From positions 1-23,416 of IMG/VR virus record IMGVR_UViG_3300018048_000063: a stretch of 23,416 nucleotides of DNA, one strand, 5' to 3'. Below are positions 1 through 6,719 of this stretch, piece by piece. The notes beneath the pieces were generated by a model. The model was not told the DNA's origin and did no database searches. It saw nothing but the letters and a program-made list of their open reading frames with translations. Origin of the DNA: a virus. Both the position numbers and the translations under genes were made by a program. Positions within the stretch are counted from its first letter, which is position 1, and every line of letters begins with the position of its first letter.

Positions 1-663
1 AAAACTCCGAATAAAATTTGTGTAGAAATGGGATGGGGTAAGGATCATGTGGGTAAAAAGGCCGCTAAGATCGACTATGCACAAAACTGTACATCTAATC
101 TTATACACACTCATGGTTACACAGGGTTTGCCTGGGACGCACAGTTTCAACACGTTATACCACCAAAAGTAAAGTTTTCACAAGAATTTTTAAGACCTCA
201 AAATGTACCCAACTATATTAAAGTTATTAACGAACTTAAACCTGACTTTTATAGTCTAGATATAGACAGTTTTGATTATGAAATCATGACGGGTATGTTA
301 TATCATGGCTTTGCTCCCAAGGCGATGGTATTAGAATTTAATATTAGATGGGGTTGGGATATAGTTCATTCGATGCCTTACTATGATAAAGGAAAATACG
401 AAAAGACCAGTTTGTTTCATGGGGTAAGTTATCGCAAGTATAGAAATTTATTAGAAAAGAAAGGATATAAGTTCTTTACGTTAGATACAAGAGGTATCAA
501 TATGTTCTTTTATAATCCAAACGATTTAGATGAATCTAAATTACCTGATGAAAGACATATTACTATTGAAACAGCACCTGGAAGAATAAAAAGCAAACAA
601 GAGATAAACGAGGAAATTAAAAAACATCCTTTTTGGAATTCAAGGCTCGAAGAAATACAATGA
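1..663 (+). CDS. FkbM-like SAM-dependent methyltransferase, 5'-truncated by window edge
   Basis: The reading frame is open from base 1, and residues before the first ATG (base 28) read KTPNKICVEMGWG. This resembles the glycine-rich SAM-binding motif I (hydrophobic-E-x-G), so the true start lies upstream and about 220 residues are visible. A central FYSLDIDSFDYEI motif matches the LDID-G/S-x-DY signature seen in FkbM-type methyltransferases, which O-methylate sugars or other small hydroxyl acceptors. The gene ends in an ATGA overlap with the next gene, a glycosyltransferase-like protein, and it is the first visible member of a glycan-modification cluster. The acceptor cannot be deduced. Family membership is fairly secure from the two motifs; sugar O-methylation is inferred from the neighbours. 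Confidence 0.7.
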   Translation, partial: KTPNKICVEMGWGKDHVGKKAAKIDYAQNCTSNLIHTHGYTGFAWDAQFQHVIPPKVKFSQEFLRPQNVPNYIKVINELKPDFYSLDIDSFDYEIMTGMLYHGFAPKAMVLEFNIRWGWDIVHSMPYYDKGKYEKTSLFHGVSYRKYRNLLEKKGYKFFTLDTRGINMFFYNPNDLDESKLPDERHITIETAPGRIKSKQEINEEIKKHPFWNSRLEEIQ

Positions 664-1448
664 TTTGTTTAAGCAAAAACGGAACTGACGAATACGTCAA
701 TATGTTTGCCGAAGGAGCAGGTATAACCCCTACTTCGGATAAGGAGTTTGTATACGAAAAATCAAATGAAGCAATACTATTACGTGGCATCCTTAAACAC
801 AAATTAATGAAACAATGTTGGGAAAATAAGCGTGACTTCTATTATATGGATAGTGGTTACTTGGGCAACTATAAGTCACCTATTAATCCTAATGGGTGGA
901 AATGGTTTCATAGAATTGTCAAAAATGATTTACAACACAATGCTATTGTAGATCGTCCTAGTGATCGTTGGGAAAAATTAAAATATAAGATTCCAAATTG
1001 GAAAAAGAATGGTCGTAATATATTAGTTGTTATGCCAAGTGAAAAGCCTGCAAAGTTTTATAACATAGATATGACACAATGGCGAGAAGATGTTGTTAAC
1101 ACAATTAAGCAACACACGGATCGACCTATTGTTATTAGAGAAAAAGCAAGTAGACCAGAACGTATTGTAAAAACAATTTATGAAGAATTAGACAACGCTC
1201 ATGCAGTAGTTACACTACAAAGCATTGCGGCAACAGAAGCAGTTCTATATGGTGTACCTGCTTTTGGATTGGCTCCAAATGCGGCCAGTCCTGTATCATC
1301 TAATAATTTATCAGAAATCGAAACACCATTTTATCCAGATGAACAATTAGTATACAAATGGGCCTGCCATTTAGCATATGGTCAATTTCACATTGACGAA
1401 CTAAGAAGTGGTACAGCGTATAAAATACTAGTACAAGAGAGGCAATAA
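660..1448 (+). CDS. Glycosyltransferase-like protein, paralog A of a three-copy family
   Basis: A 262-residue protein starting at the ATG of an ATGA overlap; an upstream TTG at 633 would only extend it into the previous gene. The C-terminal half carries RNILVVMPS, a QWREDVVNTIKQHTDRPIVIR segment and AHAVVTLQSIAATEAVLYGVPAF, followed by an SEIETPFYPD element. This is the pattern of the C-terminal Rossmann half of GT-B / capsule-polysaccharide transferases, where a nucleotide-sugar pocket is followed by a conserved small-residue helix. The same ordered blocks recur in the proteins at 2383 and 5511, so the three are paralogs. It is the most diverged: its linker reads LKYKIPNW where the others have LELKPW. 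It sits between a methyltransferase and a pyruvyl transferase. Donor and acceptor are unknown. Confidence 0.6.
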   Translation: MICLSKNGTDEYVNMFAEGAGITPTSDKEFVYEKSNEAILLRGILKHKLMKQCWENKRDFYYMDSGYLGNYKSPINPNGWKWFHRIVKNDLQHNAIVDRPSDRWEKLKYKIPNWKKNGRNILVVMPSEKPAKFYNIDMTQWREDVVNTIKQHTDRPIVIREKASRPERIVKTIYEELDNAHAVVTLQSIAATEAVLYGVPAFGLAPNAASPVSSNNLSEIETPFYPDEQLVYKWACHLAYGQFHIDELRSGTAYKILVQERQ

Positions 1449-2383
1449 TGAAACCAAAGTTTGTAGTAATACATAGAACGGATATAAACAATGTAGGAGA
1501 TATGTCTTCTAATCCGTTGCGTTATTTTTTAAAACCAGAAGAGTATATGGTGTTAGATATTGACACCCTAGGAGGAAAACCATATCCGGACGATGTCCCT
1601 ATTATTGTAGGTGGTGGCGGCCTAATCGGAAATGAATTTTTTGGTGAAAATATTGCATTGGCTTTAGAGCATCCTGATGCTGTGCAAATTAATAATCTTT
1701 GGCAACATCGATGGGAACTAGTTAATCTTAAGTATAAAGATATGCACGTAGAATTTCACACCAAACTTAAAGACATGGTCAACGATGCATTAACAAAAAT
1801 TGATAAACACAAAACCCCTAAAGTAATTTGGGGTGTTGGTCATAACATACAAAAGTTTGGTCAGGACGATGTTCCTAATTTAAAATATCCTAAATTTATG
1901 AAGGATTTTAACATAGTCGGAATAAGAGATTTTGTTCCTCATCAACCATATGAATTTGTTCCTTGTGCAAGTTGTATGGATCCTTCTCTAAATAAAACAT
2001 ATCCTATTAAAAATGATATAGTGATTATTGAACACAAAAAACAGTTGCTTAAAGGTGCTGAGTTTGGTGCACTATCTATTCCTAGATTTGTTAATAGTGG
2101 TGATAATTTAGAACAAATGATTGAATTAATAGGATCAGCAAATATTGTTATATCAAACAGTTATCATGCAATATACTGGGCAACACTACTAAAGAAAAAA
2201 ACAATTTGTGTTGGTGCTTGGAGCAGTAAATTTTTTACACTTAAACACAAACCACATTACATAAAATCTATTGGTAAAGAACTTGAAGAAGCAATTGACG
2301 AAGCAAAAATTTATGAAACTGCTTTAGAAGAATCAGTTATGGCTAATCGAAGAATGTGGGATAGAGTAAGGGCATTAGTATAA
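1448..2383 (+). CDS. Polysaccharide pyruvyl transferase family protein
   Basis: A 311-residue protein that starts in a TAATG overlap with the previous gene, preceded by a GAGAGG Shine-Dalgarno. Family signatures are in order: NVGD at residues 15-18, a GGGGLIG loop at 55-61, VGIRD at about 157-161, CASCMDPSL at about 173-181, and SNSYHAIYWA at about 236-245. Members of the PF04230 family move a pyruvyl group from phosphoenolpyruvate to a sugar, making an acidic ketal on exopolysaccharide or lipopolysaccharide; some CsaB-like members act on cell-wall polymers. Length is normal for the family. Its place among glycosyltransferases and methyltransferases supports a role in decorating a surface glycan. 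The exact sugar is not deducible. Confidence 0.8.
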   Translation: MKPKFVVIHRTDINNVGDMSSNPLRYFLKPEEYMVLDIDTLGGKPYPDDVPIIVGGGGLIGNEFFGENIALALEHPDAVQINNLWQHRWELVNLKYKDMHVEFHTKLKDMVNDALTKIDKHKTPKVIWGVGHNIQKFGQDDVPNLKYPKFMKDFNIVGIRDFVPHQPYEFVPCASCMDPSLNKTYPIKNDIVIIEHKKQLLKGAEFGALSIPRFVNSGDNLEQMIELIGSANIVISNSYHAIYWATLLKKKTICVGAWSSKFFTLKHKPHYIKSIGKELEEAIDEAKIYETALEESVMANRRMWDRVRALV

Positions 2384-3309
2384 TGAAGGTATGTAGTTTT
2401 TTAGCAGGTATTCCTCCTGGAAATAAAAATCCAAATAAGCCGGTGATGTTAAAAGGAATTATCGAAGGTGTTAATGCTGTAGGAGATCAAGGCATTGTTG
2501 TTGAACAAAAACAATATGTCGATTGTGATGTAGCAGTTATACAAGGCTTTGTGCATGAGCACGGCAAGTCAGCACCTCATCTAGCATTTAGAAAAGAAGT
2601 ACATCAACGGAATACAGTAAAACCAAAACGTTGCATTATTATTGATAGTAATATGTTTTCATATCATACCGGCAGATTAGGCGATAGTGGTATGTGTCGT
2701 TATAGTTTTGATGGAGTATTTCCAACCACAGGTGATTATTGCAGTGATGGTGTTGGCAGTGAGCATTGGGAAAGATTACAAAAGAATTATGGATTAGAAT
2801 TAAAGCCGTGGACCAAAAGTGGTGAACATATTTTAATTTGTTTACAGCGTAATGGCGGTTGGAGCATGATGGGAGAAGATGTAACAGATTGGCTAAGAAA
2901 CACTATTGCTACATTAAAACAATACACCCAAAGAAAAATTGTTATTCGATGTCATCCAGGCGACGGAAAGTTTAGAAATTATATTGATAACATTAAAAAA
3001 ATAGATCCTAATTTAATTATTAGCGATCACACCACAAGACATATTATGGACGATTTAACAGGAGCATGGGCAATGATAGTTAAAAATTCAAGTCCAAGTG
3101 TTGCGGCAGTAATGAATGGTATTCCTGTATTTGTTACAGATCCTATTAACTGTCAAGCAGGTCCTGTTGCGAATACCGACATATCAAAGATCGAAACACC
3201 AAGTTATCCAGAAAGAGAAGAATGGCTGTGGAAAATTTGTGCAAGTCATTGGAACATTCAAGAACTTAAAAACGGAGAATGTTGGAAACACATGAGGAAG
3301 TATGTATGA
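2383..3309 (+). CDS. Glycosyltransferase-like protein, paralog B
   Basis: A 308-residue protein starting in a TAATG overlap. The N-terminal part has CDVAVIQGF. The C-terminal part has LELKPW, GEHILICLQRN, WLRNTIATLKQYTQRKIVIRCHPGD, then AWAMIVKNSSPSVAAVMNGIPVF and SKIETPSYP. These blocks align in order with the proteins at 660 and 5511, marking a three-member phage-borne family with a GT-B-like C-terminal half. The H in RCHPGD sits where many nucleotide-sugar-using transferases carry a conserved basic residue. It shares a 22-base identical stretch with the gene at 5511, coding GLELKPW. The last bases overlap the following GT-A gene by ATGA. Function as a transferase is inferred from fold-like motifs and context. 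Confidence 0.6.
   Translation: MKVCSFLAGIPPGNKNPNKPVMLKGIIEGVNAVGDQGIVVEQKQYVDCDVAVIQGFVHEHGKSAPHLAFRKEVHQRNTVKPKRCIIIDSNMFSYHTGRLGDSGMCRYSFDGVFPTTGDYCSDGVGSEHWERLQKNYGLELKPWTKSGEHILICLQRNGGWSMMGEDVTDWLRNTIATLKQYTQRKIVIRCHPGDGKFRNYIDNIKKIDPNLIISDHTTRHIMDDLTGAWAMIVKNSSPSVAAVMNGIPVFVTDPINCQAGPVANTDISKIETPSYPEREEWLWKICASHWNIQELKNGECWKHMRKYV
2790..2811 (+). repeat. 22-base exact repeat, copy 1 (other copy 5831-5852)
   Basis: The 22 bases are identical to 5831-5852 and encode the same peptide, GLELKPW, in two paralogous glycosyltransferase-like genes about 3 kb apart. Flanking sequence differs at once on the right side. Identity at synonymous positions suggests recent duplication or gene conversion. 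Confidence 0.8.
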
Positions 3310-4031
3310 TAAGATTTATATCAAGTCAAAGTCACAATCAGTTTATAGAGCACGGTCGATTTATGATCGAAAGTTTTCAAAAAGCATTTCCTAATCAAAC
3401 ACTAAATTTATATACTGAAGATTTTATTAAAGTTAAAATTACAAACAAGTATCAAGATGTAAATATTATAGATTTAAAATCAACAGGTGACATTGAATAT
3501 CAAAAGTTTCAAGAAGATAAAACTATTTTAAACCCTAATAGAACAAAACGATTTGCACACAAGGCGTTTGCTGTAATGGATATGATGAAACAGCATAACG
3601 ACGGTTTATTAGTTTGGATTGACTGTGATGTATTATTTAAAAAACCTGTTCCTCTTAAATGGATAGAGGATCTAGTAGGTGATAATCTAAGTGCTCATTT
3701 AGGACTGATATGGAAAGGCATATATGGTGCTGAGACAGGGTTTTTTATTTTAAATCTAGCACACCCTTTAAAAGATAAGTTTTTAGAAGAATATAGACAA
3801 AGTTATGTAAACAGAGACTTCGAAGGGTTACGTAAAAGTTTTGATAACGATATATATGGTAGAACTATTAAACGTGTACAAGCACCTTACAATGAACTAA
3901 GCACTAATTTAGATTTAGTAAGTCCGTTTAATAGAAGTTGTTTAAAAGAATATATGTATCATTACAAAGCACATCATAAAGAGCGTATGCTTAATACTGG
4001 TGCTGAAGTTGTTGCTAAACAGCAGATCTAA
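3306..4031 (+). CDS. GT-A type glycosyltransferase with DxD motif
   Basis: A 241-residue protein. The start is the ATG of the ATGA overlap at 3306; an upstream TTG frame extension lies inside the previous gene. A DCD triplet at residues 106-108, inside GLLVWIDCDVLF, is the metal and nucleotide-sugar binding DxD of GT-A transferases. It is preceded by FAHKAFAVMDMM and followed by an ETGFFILNL segment that resembles the acceptor-side strand. The protein at 5462 (minus) shares the same layout, with RFCHKVYAIFDA, WMDADTV and GWYSMNL, so the two are paralogs. Its 3' end overlaps the oppositely oriented methyltransferase gene by 17 bases, with no terminator visible between them. The sugar donor is unknown. 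Confidence 0.72.
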   Translation: MIRFISSQSHNQFIEHGRFMIESFQKAFPNQTLNLYTEDFIKVKITNKYQDVNIIDLKSTGDIEYQKFQEDKTILNPNRTKRFAHKAFAVMDMMKQHNDGLLVWIDCDVLFKKPVPLKWIEDLVGDNLSAHLGLIWKGIYGAETGFFILNLAHPLKDKFLEEYRQSYVNRDFEGLRKSFDNDIYGRTIKRVQAPYNELSTNLDLVSPFNRSCLKEYMYHYKAHHKERMLNTGAEVVAKQQI

Positions 4032-4650
4032 AAATACAAGGTTGTACGTGTTGTACTCTTTGTAACTCGCCTGTAATTTTATTTCTTTTTAATGGATGCG
4101 GAAGAAAACTGTAAACAGTTTTATTTTCTGCTTTAATTTTTTCTGGATTAAATTCTACTTCAGGAATATTATTTGCACTAGTATATTCATCAAAGTATTT
4201 TTTTACTGGGTCAATCTGATAATCATCAAATACAATTACACGGCTCTTTTCTAACATACCATGATCGTGTTTGACAGATTCGTAACTATGACCTCCATCG
4301 ATATACACAAAATCAAATACACTTTCTTTTAGTGTATCTTGTGTCCAGCCTTTAATCAATTCAAACTCAAATTTGTTAGGATACTTGTTTTTATAAATTG
4401 ATATACGACTTGTGGCACCTGCAAGTGTTCCCGGACCTTTACCGTTAACTTCTTGTATGTCTGTTTGATTGTTTGCAAATTCAAAAGCATCATAACCTGT
4501 GTATTTTAATTTTGGAACTCCGACTACTTCAAGTAAATGACCAATAAATTGTCCTGAAGACTTGCCTTCGTGTGTTCCTATTTCACAAATATTTGTTGGC
4601 TTGTATGCATCTAAAATTTGTTTAAATTGGGCGAATAATATTTCTTTCAT
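4015..4650 (-). CDS. Class I SAM-dependent methyltransferase
   Basis: A 211-residue protein read from 4650. The start is the ATG overlapping the stop of the upstream minus-strand gene (ATGA), preferred to the ATG 15 bases earlier. Motif I is EIGTHEGKS at residues 23-31. A second signature FVYIDGGHSYESVKHD at 114-129 is the post-motif-II aspartate/histidine block typical of Methyltransf_24-like enzymes, often found beside sugar-biosynthesis genes. A YTGYDAFEF segment carries the acidic residue expected to bind the SAM ribose. It forms a two-gene minus-strand unit with the GT-A gene upstream, so it may methylate the sugar that enzyme adds. The substrate is inferred only from context. Confidence 0.75.
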   Translation of the reverse strand: MKEILFAQFKQILDAYKPTNICEIGTHEGKSSGQFIGHLLEVVGVPKLKYTGYDAFEFANNQTDIQEVNGKGPGTLAGATSRISIYKNKYPNKFEFELIKGWTQDTLKESVFDFVYIDGGHSYESVKHDHGMLEKSRVIVFDDYQIDPVKKYFDEYTSANNIPEVEFNPEKIKAENKTVYSFLPHPLKRNKITGELQRVQHVQPCIFRSAV

Positions 4651-5462
4651 GATAGTTTTTTCCAATAATCTTCTGTACGTTGAACTTTTAAATCTTTTCT
4701 TTCTGAAATACCTTTTGCTTTTCTACCGCCTTTTAAGTGATCGATATAAGCACCTAGGTCACTATTAATAATAGGATGACCTTCACCACTAAAGCCAGGT
4801 CTACTTAAATTGTGTTCTTTCCATCCAGGTATGCGTCTAAACTCTTTTACAATTTCATAGAATACAAAACTGTCATGCCATTCTTTCATTGTAAAAATAC
4901 CTTCTTCGGCATGATCATATACCCATTGAAATCTACTTAAAAATCGTTTTGTCATATCGTCACGCAAGTTCATAGAATACCAACCGCATTCGGGCCATTT
5001 AGGCTCGCGGCCAAAATAACTGATGTGTGTATCTTCAGGAATGAACTTTTCTAAAAAGTCCGTTGCCATCGGAGAATGACATACTGTATCTGCATCCATC
5101 CAAATTAACACATCAGCCTCTACTGATTTCGCGGCATCAAAAATTGCGTAGACTTTATGACAAAAACGAATAGCGTCCCACTTAAAATTCTTATTAGAAT
5201 CTAAGCGATGTTTAGGATTATCTAGACCGTTTGCTTTAGGAACATTTTTCCATTTTGTTTTAAACTGTGCTATAAATCCTGTGCCCATTAAATCTCGTAT
5301 TACTACATTATCTTTAGTTTTGGTCGGAGAGCAATCTTCAGCGTATACGTATAGTTTTACGTCACTGGGCCAATTTTTTTCAAATCCATTGATCATTTTT
5401 TGACCGTATTGTCTTAATCCTTCTTCGTGAAAGGTAGTAACAACCGCAAATTTTCTAGGCAT
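4647..5462 (-). CDS. GT-A type glycosyltransferase, paralog of the gene at 3306
   Basis: A 271-residue protein read from 5462, where MPRKFAVVT begins 39 codons inside a longer open frame. This start is chosen because TGGAG lies just upstream and the extra N-terminus would cross the divergent gene. DAD at residues 123-125 in VLIWMDADTVC is the DxD motif, RFCHKVYAIFDAA precedes it and ECGWYSMNL follows it, all in register with the + strand paralog. The N-terminal FAVVTTFHEEGL is the usual first strand of such transferases. It is the first gene of a two-gene minus unit, followed by a methyltransferase with ATGA overlap. The opposite orientation of the two paralogs suggests separate acquisition or an inversion. 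Confidence 0.72.
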   Translation of the reverse strand: MPRKFAVVTTFHEEGLRQYGQKMINGFEKNWPSDVKLYVYAEDCSPTKTKDNVVIRDLMGTGFIAQFKTKWKNVPKANGLDNPKHRLDSNKNFKWDAIRFCHKVYAIFDAAKSVEADVLIWMDADTVCHSPMATDFLEKFIPEDTHISYFGREPKWPECGWYSMNLRDDMTKRFLSRFQWVYDHAEEGIFTMKEWHDSFVFYEIVKEFRRIPGWKEHNLSRPGFSGEGHPIINSDLGAYIDHLKGGRKAKGISERKDLKVQRTEDYWKKLS

Positions 5463-5510
5463 TAATAAACTCCATAAATAATAATGTATGCAGTTATTTA
5501 GTGGAGTACA
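5463..5510. promoter_or_regulatory. Divergent intergenic region with late-promoter-like motifs on both strands
   Basis: These 48 bases separate the minus-strand GT-A gene from the plus-strand glycosyltransferase-like gene. On the plus strand CATAAATA (5474-5481) and on the minus strand CTAAATAA resemble the TATAAATA/CTAAATA late promoter boxes of T4-like marine phages. Both genes have GGAG Shine-Dalgarno sequences (TGGAG on minus, GTGGAG on plus). No good sigma70 -35/-10 pair was found. Late expression is an inference. Confidence 0.35.
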
Positions 5511-6368
5511 ATGAAGGTAAAAATATTTTCTGAACACGGTGCTATGAACAGTCAGCCGGTGTTTGATGCATTTAGACAATCTCTAAAGCACTATGATATA
5601 ACAGAATCAGAGGACTATGATTTTGCTGTTATATGGAGTGTGCTATGGAACGGTCGAATGGCCAAAAACAAACCTGTGTGGGAATCCTGTGTTAAAAATA
5701 ATAAACCTGTTGTGGTTTTAGAAGTTGGCGGAATAAAAAGAGGCACAACTTGGAAAGTGGGAATCAATGGTATTAATAGAGAAGCATACTTTGGGGAACC
5801 TGGAAATGCAGATGATCGTGCTAAACTATTTGGATTAGAATTAAAGCCGTGGCAAACAGGTAGAGATATTATTATATGCTGTCAAAATCCTTACAGTCAT
5901 CAATGGCGTAAAATGCCTTCGCCGGGTACCTGGGTATATGATACAATTGAAACTATTAGAAAATATACTGCTAGGCCTATAATAATTAGAGACCATCCTA
6001 GGGCAAGACTTGAATACATTGAAATAGAATTTACTAATGTGTCTAGACAGGCTCCGAGAAAAATAGATGGTACTTATGATGACTTTGACTTTGATTTTCA
6101 TAATGCTCATGCTGTTGTTAATTGGAGCAGTAATCCTGCCACACAGGCTGTTATAGGAGGAGTTCCGGTATTTGTAGGACCCGAAAGTTTGGCTTGGGAC
6201 GTTGGTAATCATGACTTAACAACTATAAATGATCCTATCAAACCAGACAGAACACAGTGGTTAAATGACCTAGCATACACAGAATGGACAGTTGAAGAAA
6301 TTCAAAATGGTAAACCTTTAAGTAGAATATACAACAAATTAGAACAATTAGTTCTTGCTCAAAACTAA
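5511..6368 (+). CDS. Glycosyltransferase-like protein, paralog C
   Basis: A 285-residue protein with an ATG 5 bases after a GTGGAG Shine-Dalgarno. The ordered blocks are DFAVIWSVLW, LELKPW, RDIIICCQNP, WVYDTIETIRKYTARPIIIRDHPR, AHAVVNWSSNPATQAVIGGVPVF, and a C-terminal TEWTVEEIQNG. They match the proteins at 660 and 2383, completing a three-copy family. The C-terminal half resembles a GT-B nucleotide-sugar-binding domain; the RDHPR block parallels RCHPGD of paralog B. It is the last gene of the glycan island. A promoter for the next operon begins inside its final codons. No catalytic residue can be assigned with confidence. Confidence 0.6.
   Translation: MKVKIFSEHGAMNSQPVFDAFRQSLKHYDITESEDYDFAVIWSVLWNGRMAKNKPVWESCVKNNKPVVVLEVGGIKRGTTWKVGINGINREAYFGEPGNADDRAKLFGLELKPWQTGRDIIICCQNPYSHQWRKMPSPGTWVYDTIETIRKYTARPIIIRDHPRARLEYIEIEFTNVSRQAPRKIDGTYDDFDFDFHNAHAVVNWSSNPATQAVIGGVPVFVGPESLAWDVGNHDLTTINDPIKPDRTQWLNDLAYTEWTVEEIQNGKPLSRIYNKLEQLVLAQN
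5831..5852 (+). repeat. 22-base exact repeat, copy 2 (other copy 2790-2811)
   Basis: Second copy of the 22-base identical stretch coding GLELKPW, here inside paralog C. See copy 1. Confidence 0.8.
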
Positions 6369-6383
6369 AAAGAGTGTTATAAT
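6355..6383 (+). promoter_or_regulatory. Sigma70-like promoter giving a predicted leaderless mRNA
   Basis: TTGCTC (6355-6360), a 17-base spacer, then TATAAT (6378-6383) preceded by TGT (extended -10). The start codon A is at 6390, exactly 7 bases after the end of the -10, which is the usual transcription start. There is no Shine-Dalgarno. The -35 is only a half match, but the -10 is a perfect consensus. Confidence 0.65.
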
Positions 6384-6389
6384 AACACT
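6373..6389. repeat. Perfect 8-bp palindrome over the -10 box and transcription start
   Basis: AGTGTTAT-A-ATAACACT is a perfect inverted repeat with 8-base arms and a 1-base centre. It covers the -10 hexamer and ends at the base before the ATG at 6390. This is the position and form of an operator for a dimeric repressor; as RNA the arms would mostly be untranscribed, so a hairpin is unlikely. The right arm plus ATG (ATAACACTATG) recurs at 20392-20402 before the gp41-type helicase start. Confidence 0.55.
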
Positions 6390-6719
6390 ATGAGTTATAA
6401 TCCGCAATACCAAGATATCGAGGAATGCTTACTAGTATTATCTGGTGAATCATTTATCTGGCCAAACGAAATACGAGATGTTGCATTACAGCCATACGAC
6501 CAATCCATGATTCTTAGTCTAGGAAGGCAACTTGCTAATCATTTACCGTTTACTGAAAAGCAAAGTGTAATTGGTATTAGGCTGGTTAAAAAATACGAAC
6601 CATTGCTTAAAAAAATAGGCCTCGATACTAAAACAATTTTATCCGGACCTGTATTTAGATGGCCGTTAGAACTATCGATAAAACTAAAAGTTTATACATT
6701 GATGGTGAAAGCATTGTAA
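6390..6719 (+). CDS. N-terminal piece of a helicase-associated phage protein (unrecognised family)
   Basis: A 109-residue protein beginning at the predicted leaderless ATG. The visible pattern is an all-helical module: IEECLLVLSGESFIWPNEIRD, a PFTEKQSVIGIRLVKKYEPLLKK block, and a terminal GPVFRWP. After FRWP the frame runs on for about 17 residues of weak character (LELSIKL), while the overlapping next frame continues as VRTIDKTKSLYIDGES. That continuation reads more like a protein core, so the gene may be the first half of one ancestral protein split by a frame change near 6665. It leads the operon that contains UvsW. No enzyme motif is visible. Function is unknown; association with helicase is from position only. 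Confidence 0.6.
   Translation: MSYNPQYQDIEECLLVLSGESFIWPNEIRDVALQPYDQSMILSLGRQLANHLPFTEKQSVIGIRLVKKYEPLLKKIGLDTKTILSGPVFRWPLELSIKLKVYTLMVKAL

Noticed and set aside
2379-2385. TATAATG overlapping the start of paralog B as a leaderless promoter
   Set aside because: The hexamer overlaps the ATG itself, so transcription would start inside the gene; the TAATG coupling explains the sequence.
5841-6212. Minus-strand 123-residue open frame
   Set aside because: It is antisense to paralog C, has a low-quality Ser/Ile/Asn-rich sequence, no Shine-Dalgarno, and paralog C is clearly conserved.
6609-6615. Run of seven A bases as a slippery site for the 6390/6659 frame change
   Set aside because: The -1 frame entered there meets a stop within a few codons, so it cannot produce the joined protein.
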